Origin: Chloroflexi bacterium UBA6265
GTDB lineage: Bacteria; Chloroflexota; Chloroflexia; Thermomicrobiales; UBA6265
Assembly: GCA_002440805.1 (NCBI GenBank)
Contig: DJVD01000276.1
Coordinates: 1 to 11,638, forward strand
Reading direction: 5' to 3'
DNA: 11,638 nucleotides
Part shown: piece after piece, positions 5,665 through 11,638 of the stretch
How positions within the stretch are numbered: the first letter of the stretch is position 1
Layout of the letters: the number at the start of each line of letters is the position of its first letter
Program-made: the position numbers and the translations under genes
Notes under the pieces: generated by a model
What the model was told of the DNA's origin: nothing
Databases searched by the model: none
The model's input: only the letters and a program-made list of their open reading frames with translations

Positions 5665-6009
5665 CAGTGTGCCTCCGTTCCGTATTATCGCCAGCGTGCG
5701 CTCAACTGAGGCGATCTGTTGCTGCAGGCGGGCCGATTCTTGCGTGAGTTGCGCATGCAACGCGGCCAGCGCCTCTTCTTCCGAACGTTCCCGATCCAGC
5801 ACCGTGCCGATGTGCGCCAGGCTCATGCCAAGATCGCGCATCGCCAGGATTCGCTGCAGCCGAACCAGTGCCGATGCGTCGTACAGTCGGTAGCCATTAG
5901 CCGCAATGGCCGAGGGATGCAGGATCCCGATGGCGTCATAGTGTCGCAACGTGCGGCTGGTGGTGCCGGCGGCTTGCGCCACTTCCTGGATTGTCCATTG
6001 CTTGCCCAT
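5245..6009 (-). CDS. TipA-like MerR-family regulator (MerR HTH plus TipAS domain)
   Basis: This 254-residue activator-type regulator has an N-terminal MerR winged helix (about 5-73; QEVAQAAGTTSRTLRHYDAIGIL and NGYRLYDASAL), a dimerising coiled coil (about 74-112) and a C-terminal TipAS ligand-binding domain (about 119-250; MFDGFQHEQYKDEVEQRWG, AWWNAMS, and an Asp-Pro-Arg-Phe motif near the end). Streptomyces TipAL is about the same length and binds thiopeptides and other hydrophobic drugs. This protein has no cysteine at all, so the covalent thiopeptide trapping reported for TipA cannot occur by that route. ATG 6009 has GGAGG about 7-8 nt upstream. The gene follows the rarD-like transporter gene on the same strand after a 56-nt gap that holds a MerR-type promoter candidate. 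An internal start probably gives a shorter product as well. Confidence 0.92.
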   Translation of the reverse strand: MGKQWTIQEVAQAAGTTSRTLRHYDAIGILHPSAIAANGYRLYDASALVRLQRILAMRDLGMSLAHIGTVLDRERSEEEALAALHAQLTQESARLQQQIASVERTLAIIRNGGTLMANDMFDGFQHEQYKDEVEQRWGKDAYAQSDAWWNAMSTDDKREFQHRVAALNHDWQAAAEAGASPESDTAQDLAGQHVEWLRTVPNQVDQAGFWQYVLGLAEMYVNDPRFAANYGGATGATLVRDALEIYVQKHLSRP

Positions 6010-6038
6010 CTCACCCTCCGGTCATTGACGCCGGCCTT

Positions 6039-6069
6039 ACCGTACACGTTGACGTTACGGAAAGGTCAA
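6039..6069 (-). promoter_or_regulatory. MerR-type promoter with 19-bp spacer before tipA-like gene
   Basis: On the minus strand, TTGACC (complement of 6064-6069) and TACGGT (complement of 6039-6044) are exactly 19 bp apart, the stretched spacing that MerR-family activators correct by twisting DNA. The spacer region holds an inverted repeat, CCGTA (6040-6044) and TACGG (6056-6060), 11 bp apart. Transcription would start about 23 nt before ATG 6009. Autoactivation by the TipA-like protein is the likely reading. Confidence 0.5.
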
Positions 6070-6965
6070 GGGGTGGCGGAGATGGTCCTGACGCGAGGCG
6101 ATCTCCGCGCCACGCTTCGTGCCCCTTCGAGCACCAGCACCATCACCGCCAGCCAAATCGGCACGTAGGTGAATAGCTCGGACGGCTGCAATGTCTCGCC
6201 CAGCACAAAGGCAACGATCGCCAGCAGCACCGGTTCCAGGTATCCCAGCAATCCGAACAGGCTGAACGGTAGCAGCCGGCTGGCGGCGTAGTACGCGAGC
6301 ATGGAGGCGGCACTGATGGCCGCGATCACCAGGACAAGGCCGGAGAGTTGGGGCGTAAGCGAGGCAAACGGGAATCCGTCCCGAACAAACAGTGCGCACG
6401 CGAAAAGGAACACCAGATTGAGCTCGATCAGTGCCCCACCCTGCCCGGCAATGCGGAACGCGCGACGCAAAACGAACAACATGGGGAATCCGAACGCGAT
6501 AAACAGCACAATCCAGCTGAAGGACCCCACGCGCCACAGCTCATGTCCCACGCCCAGGGCAGCAAGACCGGTGGCGGCAATCTGCCAACTGCTCATCGGC
6601 TCACGATAGATCACCCGCCCGATCAGCACCATCACCAGCGGCATCAGGAAGTAGCCAAGGCTTGCTTCCAACGCCTTCCCATGCAGGGGAGCCCACATAA
6701 AAAGCCACAGTTGCCCGGCCACATTTGCTGCATTCAGGAGATATACCAGCACCAGCCAGGGTCGGTATCGCACCTGCAAGACGGCAGCGCCCACCAGCGG
6801 CCATTCCCGCATCACGGTGATCGCCACGCACACCAGGGGCCCGGTGAGCATCATCCGCGCGGTAAAGATCTCCTGGGCGGTGAGCGGCGCCATCAGCGTC
6901 ACGATGTAATACATGGTGCCGAACATCACACTCGCGAAAACCGACGCCAGAATTCCGCGTGTCAT
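6066..6965 (-). CDS. rarD: RarD-like EamA/DMT-superfamily transporter
   Basis: This 299-residue integral membrane protein is predicted to have ten helices in two repeated five-helix halves, as in the drug/metabolite transporter superfamily. RarD-type features are clear: an N-terminal helix after MTRGILASVFASVMFG, an EIFTARMML segment matching the RarD EI...R motif at about 32-40, and NAANVAGQLWLFMWA...ALEASLGYFLMPLVMVLIG...YREPMSSWQIAATGLAALGV at about 78-139, the most conserved block of the family. The C-terminal half has the matching LLGYLEPVLLAIVAFVLGE block. RarD was named for chloramphenicol sensitivity in Pseudomonas; the true substrate is unknown. ATG 6965 places the first membrane helix correctly and has GGCAGG 6 nt upstream (weak); the frame runs on to 7052 without a matching start. 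The tipA-like regulator lies downstream on the same strand, which suggests linked control. Confidence 0.88.
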   Translation of the reverse strand: MTRGILASVFASVMFGTMYYIVTLMAPLTAQEIFTARMMLTGPLVCVAITVMREWPLVGAAVLQVRYRPWLVLVYLLNAANVAGQLWLFMWAPLHGKALEASLGYFLMPLVMVLIGRVIYREPMSSWQIAATGLAALGVGHELWRVGSFSWIVLFIAFGFPMLFVLRRAFRIAGQGGALIELNLVFLFACALFVRDGFPFASLTPQLSGLVLVIAAISAASMLAYYAASRLLPFSLFGLLGYLEPVLLAIVAFVLGETLQPSELFTYVPIWLAVMVLVLEGARSVARRSPRVRTISATP

Positions 6966-7067
6966 GCATACCTGCCAGGGCAAACCAGTGCCGATAAACG
7001 TGAGGTCGACGTGTGCAGAGGTGATGATATGGCTGCGTGATTCCCACCGCAAGTATCAGTGGAGACG

Positions 7068-7089
7068 CGGAAAATTCCGGACGGAAAAT
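7068..7089. repeat. 8-bp direct repeat CGGAAAAT
   Basis: CGGAAAAT occurs at 7068-7075 and 7082-7089, 14 nt start to start, upstream of the rarD-like gene, with TCCGGA between. It could be a tandem protein-binding site; nothing else supports a role. Confidence 0.3.
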
Positions 7090-7142
7090 CGGGCGCGCAT
7101 CCCCGAACTAACGGTCAGCAACCGGCAAATAGCACCTTACGT

Positions 7143-7154
7143 ACAGTATACTGT
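7143..7154. promoter_or_regulatory. Perfect 12-bp palindrome ACAGTATACTGT, probable operator
   Basis: ACAGTATACTGT is fully symmetric and contains TATACT, a near-consensus -10 hexamer, on both strands. It lies 142 nt before the binding-protein gene and 177 nt before the rarD-like gene. The position suits a repressor site shared by the divergent genes. The 8-mer TACAGTAT (7142-7149) also occurs at 4082-4089 in the other divergent promoter of this window. Confidence 0.5.
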
Positions 7155-7198
7155 TGGAGACTTCGAAAACACGCGGGCGCGATGAATCATGAACTTTA

Positions 7199-7212
7199 CA
7201 CGTAATAACGTG
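7199..7212. promoter_or_regulatory. Inverted repeat CACGT-N4-ACGTG upstream of sugar ABC operon
   Basis: CACGT (7199-7203) and ACGTG (7208-7212) are separated by AATA. The arms are short, but the site is AT-centred and 84 nt before the first ABC gene. The preceding TTTACA (7195-7200) matches the -35 consensus at 5 of 6 positions, but no good -10 follows at 17 nt. Confidence 0.35.
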
Positions 7213-7296
7213 AGCCCAGGGCACAAGATTTATGCCGCATCTCCATGTGTGTTTTCCGCGAGAGACCGTGTCTGTCTCACAGAACAGGAGTAGCAA

Positions 7297-8598
7297 ATGG
7301 AATTCTACCGTTCTCGCAAAGTGAATCGGCGCACCGTCACCCTCGGTAGTGCTGCAGCCTTCGCGGCCGTGAGTGTCTTTCCGGGAATGAAGCTGGCCGC
7401 GCAGGAAGGCGAGGCTGAAGATCAGCTGGAAATCTTCTCCTGGTGGACAGCCGGTTCCGAGGCCGCTGGCCTCGAGGAACTGTTCAACGCATTCCGCGAG
7501 ATGGCGCCCGATGTCGAGATCATCAATGCAGCGGTAGCCGGTGGTGCTGGTGCCAACGCCCAGGCCGCCCTGCAGACCCGCCTTGCCGGTGGCGACCCGC
7601 CGGACAGCTGGCAGAGTCACCTTGCCAAGGAACTGAATGCCCGCTATGTCGATCCTGGCTATTGCGAATCAATCGACGACCTGTGGGAAGAAGAAGGCTG
7701 GGCGGATGTGATTCCGGAAGGCCTGATCGCGCAATCCACCATCGGCGATGTGAAGTACGTGATCCCGGTTGGTGTGCATCGCGGCAACGTGGTGTTCTTC
7801 AACAAGCAAGTGCTCACCGATAATGGCATCGAAGTGGGCGAAGAGCTCAGCATCGACGATTTTGTCGCCGCTGCCGATACGCTCATGGCAGCCGGCATCA
7901 CCCCGCTGGCACTCGGATCCAAGGACGGATTCGAGACCCCACACCTGTTTGAGAATGTGCTGGCTGCCCGCCTCGGACCCGAGGTGTACAACGGGTTGTG
8001 GGACGGCACCACCGATTGGGCCGGCGACGAAGTAAAAGCCGCCTGCGAAGACATGGTCAAAATGCTTGGCTACGTCAACGACGATCACCCGGCCCTTACC
8101 TGGGACGGCGCCATGAGCAAGGTGATCGAAGGCACTGCCGCCTTCACCAGCATGGGTGACTGGGCATACGGTAATGCCGTGGTTGCCGGTGTGGAAGACA
8201 ACATCGGGTACGTGGCCCATCCTGGCTCGGCCGCATCCTACATCTCGGTGGTGGATGGATTCGTCCTGCCGGTAGATGCACCGCATCCGAACAATGCCCG
8301 CACCTGGCTGAAGGCCGTCGGCAGTGCCGATGCCCAACTCGCCTTCGCGCCGAACAAGGGCTGCATTCCTGCCCGCACCGACGTGGATGCATCGCAACTG
8401 AACGAATACGGCCAGTGGAGCGCTGGCGACTTCGCCAAAGCCGCGGTGTTGGCCAGTAACGCCCATGGTGCTGCTGCCGATCCGCAGTTCCAGGCTGCCA
8501 TCGGCGAAGCGTGCGTGAATCTGCTTGTTTCGCTGGATGCCGAGGCATTCCAGATGGAACTTGCCGACGCCGCCACTGCTGCCGAGCTCGGCGCATAG
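7297..8598 (+). CDS. Sugar ABC transporter substrate-binding protein (glucose/mannose-type, family 1)
   Basis: This 433-residue extracytoplasmic solute-binding protein closely follows the Thermus glucose/galactose/mannose-binding protein pattern as I remember it. After the leader it shows LEIFSWWTAGSEAAGLEELF (from about 44), VEIINAAVAGGAGANAQAALQTRLAGGDPPDSWQSH (73-108), IPVGVHRGNVVFFN, FTSMGDWAYG, FAPNKGCIPAR and NAHGAAADPQF. The paired Trp49-Trp50 and the Gln106/His108 region fall in the sugar pocket of that family. Residues 1-36 look like a Tat leader: twin Arg11-Arg12 (NRRTVTL), a hydrophobic stretch, and an Ala-rich end near LAAQ. There is no lipobox cysteine, which is unusual for a binding protein in a monoderm. 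ATG 7297 has AGGAG 6-7 nt upstream. Two permease genes follow; no ATPase gene is present. Substrate: probably glucose or a related hexose, inferred by similarity. Confidence 0.93.
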   Translation: MEFYRSRKVNRRTVTLGSAAAFAAVSVFPGMKLAAQEGEAEDQLEIFSWWTAGSEAAGLEELFNAFREMAPDVEIINAAVAGGAGANAQAALQTRLAGGDPPDSWQSHLAKELNARYVDPGYCESIDDLWEEEGWADVIPEGLIAQSTIGDVKYVIPVGVHRGNVVFFNKQVLTDNGIEVGEELSIDDFVAAADTLMAAGITPLALGSKDGFETPHLFENVLAARLGPEVYNGLWDGTTDWAGDEVKAACEDMVKMLGYVNDDHPALTWDGAMSKVIEGTAAFTSMGDWAYGNAVVAGVEDNIGYVAHPGSAASYISVVDGFVLPVDAPHPNNARTWLKAVGSADAQLAFAPNKGCIPARTDVDASQLNEYGQWSAGDFAKAAVLASNAHGAAADPQFQAAIGEACVNLLVSLDAEAFQMELADAATAAELGA

Positions 8599-8605
8599 TT
8601 TTCAC

Positions 8606-8633
8606 GAAGGGGTGCGCCAGGGCGCACCCCTTC
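8606..8633 (+). promoter_or_regulatory. Stem-loop between binding-protein and permease genes
   Basis: GAAGGGGTGCGCC (8606-8618) is the exact complement of 8621-8633, so the RNA would fold into a 12-13 bp GC-rich hairpin with a 2-4 nt loop. It starts 7 nt after the binding-protein stop codon. No U-run follows, so full termination is unlikely. Its position matches mRNA-stabilising or attenuating hairpins that keep binding-protein levels above those of the permeases. Confidence 0.75.
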
Positions 8634-8664
8634 ACGCTGCTCGGGTATCGGGAAAGGATCGGCA

Positions 8665-9681
8665 ATGGCTGCCGAAATAATCGCTCCCCAGGATGTGCAA
8701 GCAAGCCGGGCCAAACGGGGACGGTACGATCGATTAATTGGACCTCTTTTGCTCTCGCCCAGCGTGATCGCGCTGGCGATTTTTGTCTATGGCTTCATCG
8801 GCATGACGGTGTGGATTTCCCTTTCCAACTGGGATACCGCCCGCATGAACCTTAGCCTGGCCGATCCACTGTTGTCGGTGTATGACAAGCTGTTCAATAT
8901 GACCCGGTTCCAGATTAATATCCGCAATACACTAATCTTTACGGTGTTTTTCCTGTTGTTGGCCGTAGGGCTTGGGCTGTTGTTTGCCGTGCTGCTCGAC
9001 CAGCACATCCCCGGCAACGCGCTCTTCCGTAATGTGTTCCTCTTCCCCTATGCGCTCTCGTTTGTCGTGACCGGTGTCGCCTGGCGCTGGATTTTCAATC
9101 CGGAAACAGGCCTGAACCTGCTGATGGATGTGCTGGGTGTCAACTGGTTCCTGGGGCTGTTTGGGGCAGGCCCATTTGCACCAAAGTGGATCACTGATCC
9201 GCGCGTGATGGGAGATTTGGCCAACATCATTCCCCTGCCCGACGGGATCAAGGCCCAGCTTGGTTTCCCGATGGCGATGCTGCCGGTGATTATCGCCGCC
9301 GTATGGCAACTCAGCGGCTTTGCGATGGCGATGTACCTTTCGGGACTCGCTGCCATTAGCGACGAGGTGCGCGAGGCTGCGGCGCTGGATGGTGCCAGTA
9401 CCTTCCAGCTTTATCGCGACATCATCATTCCCTTGCTCAAACCCATCACGATCAGCACCATGATCATCCTGGGGCACGTCAGCCTGAAGATTTTCGATCT
9501 CGTCTTCGCGATGTCCGGTCGAGGGCCGGGCTATGCCACCGAAGTGCCGGGCATTTTCATGTTTGATAAAACGTTCAAGGTGCTGGAATACAACACGGGT
9601 GCAGCCGCATCTGTGGTGATGCTGGTGCTCGTCAGCCTCGTGATTGTCCCCTATCTCGCCCGCTCGATGAAGGAGGTGTAG
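8665..9681 (+). CDS. Sugar ABC transporter permease, MalF-type (CUT1)
   Basis: This 338-residue inner-membrane permease forms half of the sugar channel. Predicted membrane helices lie near 26-51, 88-111, 122-144, 205-228, 258-285 and 312-331. The cytoplasmic EAA loop that docks on the ATPase is clear: EAAALDGAS from Glu237 through IPLLKP at about 255-260, with the usual Gly243. A longer outside loop (about 145-200) separates helices 3 and 4. ATG 8665 has AAGGA 7 nt upstream. It lies 66 nt after the binding-protein gene, across a stem-loop, and 2 nt before the second permease gene, whose ribosome binding site is inside its own last codons. Confidence 0.93.
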   Translation: MAAEIIAPQDVQASRAKRGRYDRLIGPLLLSPSVIALAIFVYGFIGMTVWISLSNWDTARMNLSLADPLLSVYDKLFNMTRFQINIRNTLIFTVFFLLLAVGLGLLFAVLLDQHIPGNALFRNVFLFPYALSFVVTGVAWRWIFNPETGLNLLMDVLGVNWFLGLFGAGPFAPKWITDPRVMGDLANIIPLPDGIKAQLGFPMAMLPVIIAAVWQLSGFAMAMYLSGLAAISDEVREAAALDGASTFQLYRDIIIPLLKPITISTMIILGHVSLKIFDLVFAMSGRGPGYATEVPGIFMFDKTFKVLEYNTGAAASVVMLVLVSLVIVPYLARSMKEV

Positions 9682-9683
9682 CT

Positions 9684-10544
9684 ATGGCCACAATCCTCAG
9701 CACACCCACCAAACGAACCGGCACGCGATGGAGCGCTGGCAAGATCCTGATGATGGTCTTCCTGGTGTTTATGTTGATGTTCTATCTCATTCCCGTGTAC
9801 ATCATGGTGATGAATGGCCTCAAAACGGCCGATGTTGTCAGCTTCAGCCGCATGTGGGAACTGCCGAACCGGCTCACATCCGGTGGATATGGCCAGGCGT
9901 GGGAGAAGCTGAGCCCCAATGTGCTCAGCAGCGTCAGCCTGGTAGTGCCGGCAACCGTGATTTCGGGATTCCTCGGCTCGCTGAATGGCTACATCCTCAG
10001 CAAATGGAAGTTCCGCGGTAGCGACCTGTTGTTCACGCTGATGCTGTTCGGTATGTTCATCCCCTACCAGAGCATCCTGATTCCGCTGATCAAGTTCCTG
10101 CAGAGCATCGGCCTGTATGGCACGATCTGGGGCCTGATCCTGGTGCATGTGGTCTACGGCTTGCCGTTTACCACGCTGATTTTCCGTAACTACTTCGCGA
10201 GTGTGCCAGTGGAACTCGTGGAAGCCTCACGCGTAGACGGCGCCGGGTTGCTGCAAATCTTCTTCCAGATCATGCTGCCGCTCAGCGTGCCTGCGTTCGT
10301 GGTGGTAGGCATTTTCCAGTTCACCAATATCTGGAACGAGTTCCTCTTCGGCCTCACCGTCATCACCAATCCGGCGCGACAGCCAATTACGGTGGCACTC
10401 AATAACCTTAGCGGTTCGTTCAGCATCGAATGGAATGTCGTGATGGCCGGGGCGGTGCTCACGGCCCTGCCAACGCTGCTGATTTACATCATTCTCGGCA
10501 AGTATTTCGTGCGCGGCATCATGGCCGGGTCGGTGAAAGGGTAA
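9684..10544 (+). CDS. Sugar ABC transporter permease, MalG-type (CUT1)
   Basis: This 286-residue permease is the second half of the channel. Predicted helices lie near 20-43, 84-106, 115-138, 145-168, 200-222 and 255-275. The EAA loop reads EASRVDGAG from Glu180 through IMLPL at about 196-200, with the conserved Gly186, followed by the MalG-type WNEFLFGL. ATG 9684 is 2 nt after the upstream permease stop, and a strong AAGGAGG ends about 7 nt before it, so the two permeases are probably translationally coupled. The C-terminus (YFVRGIMAGSVKG) is the usual MalG-type ending. The missing ATPase is normal for this transporter class, which often shares one ATPase encoded elsewhere. Confidence 0.94.
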   Translation: MATILSTPTKRTGTRWSAGKILMMVFLVFMLMFYLIPVYIMVMNGLKTADVVSFSRMWELPNRLTSGGYGQAWEKLSPNVLSSVSLVVPATVISGFLGSLNGYILSKWKFRGSDLLFTLMLFGMFIPYQSILIPLIKFLQSIGLYGTIWGLILVHVVYGLPFTTLIFRNYFASVPVELVEASRVDGAGLLQIFFQIMLPLSVPAFVVVGIFQFTNIWNEFLFGLTVITNPARQPITVALNNLSGSFSIEWNVVMAGAVLTALPTLLIYIILGKYFVRGIMAGSVKG

Positions 10545-10664
10545 GCGCCAGCATCCGGCCGGGAATCACGATGAGATGGATGAATCCGACTGGCCATTTG
10601 GCACAATGTCTATTCCCTTTGATCCGCTCGTTTCGGTGCGTGATCGCTCAACCGGGAGGGTTCC
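10545..10664. other. Intergenic region after the sugar ABC operon
   Basis: These 120 nt hold no gene, no clear terminator with a T-run and no convincing promoter. The following gene may have its own weak promoter here, or read-through from the ABC operon may supply it. Confidence 0.5.
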
Positions 10665-11603
10665 ATGAGGCTCCTTCGCTTCTTCCTGGCATGCATTATT
10701 GCCTTCGAGGTGCTGGTATCTGGCGCTCCATTTGTTGCCGCGCAAACCGGCGGCAGTGTGGACGTGCGTATCTGGACCCAGGACACTGCCGGCCAACCCG
10801 TATATGACGTGTGCTACACCCTGGAGGACTACAGCAATACGGGCTGCGACGAAAACCGCGATGGCAATGTGTTGTTCCAGGATATCCCGTTTGGCACCTA
10901 CCAGGTGGTGCCTTCGTATGCTGACGGCAGCGAACTCCACGTCGATCCGTTCGGGATCAGGGTGGACGCGAGCAATACCGATTTCGTGGCAACCGCCTAC
11001 CAGCGGGCGGGCTCGACCGACCTTTTCCTGATCACGCGCGATCCGGAGACTGGTAAGGCTCTTCCTGGCGCCTGCTACGAATTGGTGAATTACAGCAATA
11101 TCGGGTGTGATGAGAATGCCGATGGTCGGGTGGAGTTCGCCGATATCCCATTTAGCACCTACTCCATTCGCCAAACAACCGCACCGGCTGGCCATGAAAA
11201 AATGGATGACTACATCGTCAGCATCATGCCAATGGACATCGACGGCCCGGTGTCGCTGCTCCTGGTACAGGCGGAAAAGCAGGCACCAAAAGATCGCTAC
11301 AACATCTCCGTTGTGTTTGTGAACGCGCAAACAGGTCAATTAGTGATCGACACCGGGAACTGCGCCCAGCTCCGCAATGAAAGGCGACCGATCAGCCTGC
11401 GGGGGTGTGATGATGGCATTGTGGATGGACAGGTCGACTTTGTAGCCGCCGAATATGATCCCGAGGTGGGAAGCAACGTGAACGTCTCCCTCGCCTGCCC
11501 GTATGAGATTGTCCCGGGATCGGAACCGCGCCCGCTGTGGGTTGGGCAATCATCGCTCTTCCTCTATATCGACGTGTTTGACTCCCTCAAGCCGTGCACA
11601 TAA
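10665..11603 (+). CDS. Secreted protein with three Cna-B/SpaA-like repeats
   Basis: This 312-residue exported protein has a signal peptide (1-26: MRLLRFF, a hydrophobic core, FVAAQ). Repeat 1 (about 32-87) and repeat 2 (about 118-190) are close copies: V(D)(V/L)...(T)G...(D/G)(V/A)CY(T/E)L..YSN.GCDEN.DG.V.F.DIPF.TY. Repeat 3 (about 212-262) is a diverged copy with GNCAQLRN...GCDDGIVDGQVDF. The prealbumin-like pattern, a strand, a substituted turn, then DG...F.(D/G)I..G/STY, is that of Cna-B/SpaA surface domains. Each repeat has two cysteines (50/61, 137/148, 233/248), likely disulfides, and the D-x-N-x-D-G stretch resembles a metal-binding loop. Cys278 and Cys311 form a possible fourth pair. 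There is no LPxTG motif or membrane anchor. ATG 10665 has GGGAGGG about 5 nt upstream. The function is unknown; a surface or matrix role is inferred. Confidence 0.85.
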   Translation: MRLLRFFLACIIAFEVLVSGAPFVAAQTGGSVDVRIWTQDTAGQPVYDVCYTLEDYSNTGCDENRDGNVLFQDIPFGTYQVVPSYADGSELHVDPFGIRVDASNTDFVATAYQRAGSTDLFLITRDPETGKALPGACYELVNYSNIGCDENADGRVEFADIPFSTYSIRQTTAPAGHEKMDDYIVSIMPMDIDGPVSLLLVQAEKQAPKDRYNISVVFVNAQTGQLVIDTGNCAQLRNERRPISLRGCDDGIVDGQVDFVAAEYDPEVGSNVNVSLACPYEIVPGSEPRPLWVGQSSLFLYIDVFDSLKPCT

Positions 11604-11631
11604 CCCTCGCCTGAGAGAGAAGGAGTTGCCG

Positions 11632-11638
11632 ATGCAAA
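11632..11638 (+). CDS. Start of a further gene, cut by the window end
   Basis: AAGGAG (11620-11625) lies 6 nt before ATG 11632, whose second codon is CAA. It is 28 nt after the Cna-B-like gene's stop and would form an operon with it. Only two codons are visible, so nothing can be said of the product. Confidence 0.5.

Larger units (their letters stand above)
6966..7296. other. Divergent intergenic region between rarD-like gene and sugar ABC operon
   Basis: This 331-nt stretch has no credible gene. It holds two operator-like palindromes (7143-7154, 7199-7212) and an 8-bp direct repeat (7068-7089), annotated separately. I could not find a convincing -35/-10 pair for either direction apart from the TATACT hexamers inside the first palindrome. 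Confidence 0.6.

Noticed and set aside
6348..7040. 230-codon plus-strand frame opposite the rarD-like gene
   Set aside because: It is extremely rich in Gln, His and Pro, as expected for the antisense of a membrane protein gene, and lacks a ribosome binding site or known domain.
7669..8466. 265-codon minus-strand frame opposite the sugar-binding protein gene
   Set aside because: It is antisense to a well-conserved gene and shows no family motifs.

Overview
The window is GC-rich bacterial DNA packed with protein-coding genes; I see no rRNA, tRNA, CRISPR array, transposase or phage gene. The mix of genes would fit a Chloroflexota bacterium of the Thermomicrobia type or a similar GC-rich monoderm: a sugar-binding protein very like the Thermus glucose/mannose-binding protein but with a Tat-type leader and no lipobox, secreted DUF4397 and Cna-B-like proteins, and a MerR regulator with a cobalamin-binding domain. 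This is inference from gene content and I hold it with modest confidence.

Layout. 52-1272: two tandem paralogous P-loop kinases (AAA_33/zeta-toxin-like). 1212-1490 (minus): a small unrecognised gene with a good ribosome binding site, an internal perfect hairpin, and a 3' end overlapping the second kinase. 1586-3100: a cytosolic GH3 beta-N-acetylhexosaminidase (NagZ-like, TTG start). 3080-3994 (minus): a CarH/LitR-like MerR plus B12-binding-domain regulator, convergent with and overlapping the GH3 gene by 21 nt. It diverges from a two-gene operon, DUF378 membrane protein (4141-4356) and secreted DUF4397 protein (4391-5149), closed by an intrinsic terminator (5188-5228). The shared promoter region 3995-4140 is AT-rich and holds two perfect palindromes that overlap or neighbour the candidate promoters. 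6965-5245 (minus): a RarD-like DMT transporter followed by a TipA-like MerR regulator. Between these two lies a candidate MerR-type promoter with a 19-bp spacer, and inside tipA there is a strong internal start that would make a short TipAS-like protein. 7297-10544: a CUT1 sugar ABC operon (binding protein, two permeases, no ATPase) with operator-like palindromes upstream and a large stem-loop after the binding-protein gene. 10665-11603: a secreted three-repeat Cna-B-like protein with regularly placed cysteines. A further gene starts at 11632 and runs off the window.

How they work together. The ABC operon imports a monosaccharide and must borrow an ATPase encoded elsewhere. The NagZ-like enzyme would trim GlcNAc from recycled wall fragments. 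The RarD/TipA pair looks like a transporter linked to a multidrug-type sensor. The B12-type regulator probably controls itself and the DUF378/DUF4397 envelope operon. The most unusual items are the B12-type regulator, which keeps the axial histidine motif but seems to lack the Trp and Glu-His residues of light-sensing CarH, and the apparent conservation of dual TipAL/TipAS translation in a cysteine-free TipA homologue. I did not find a clearly new defence or mobile system.
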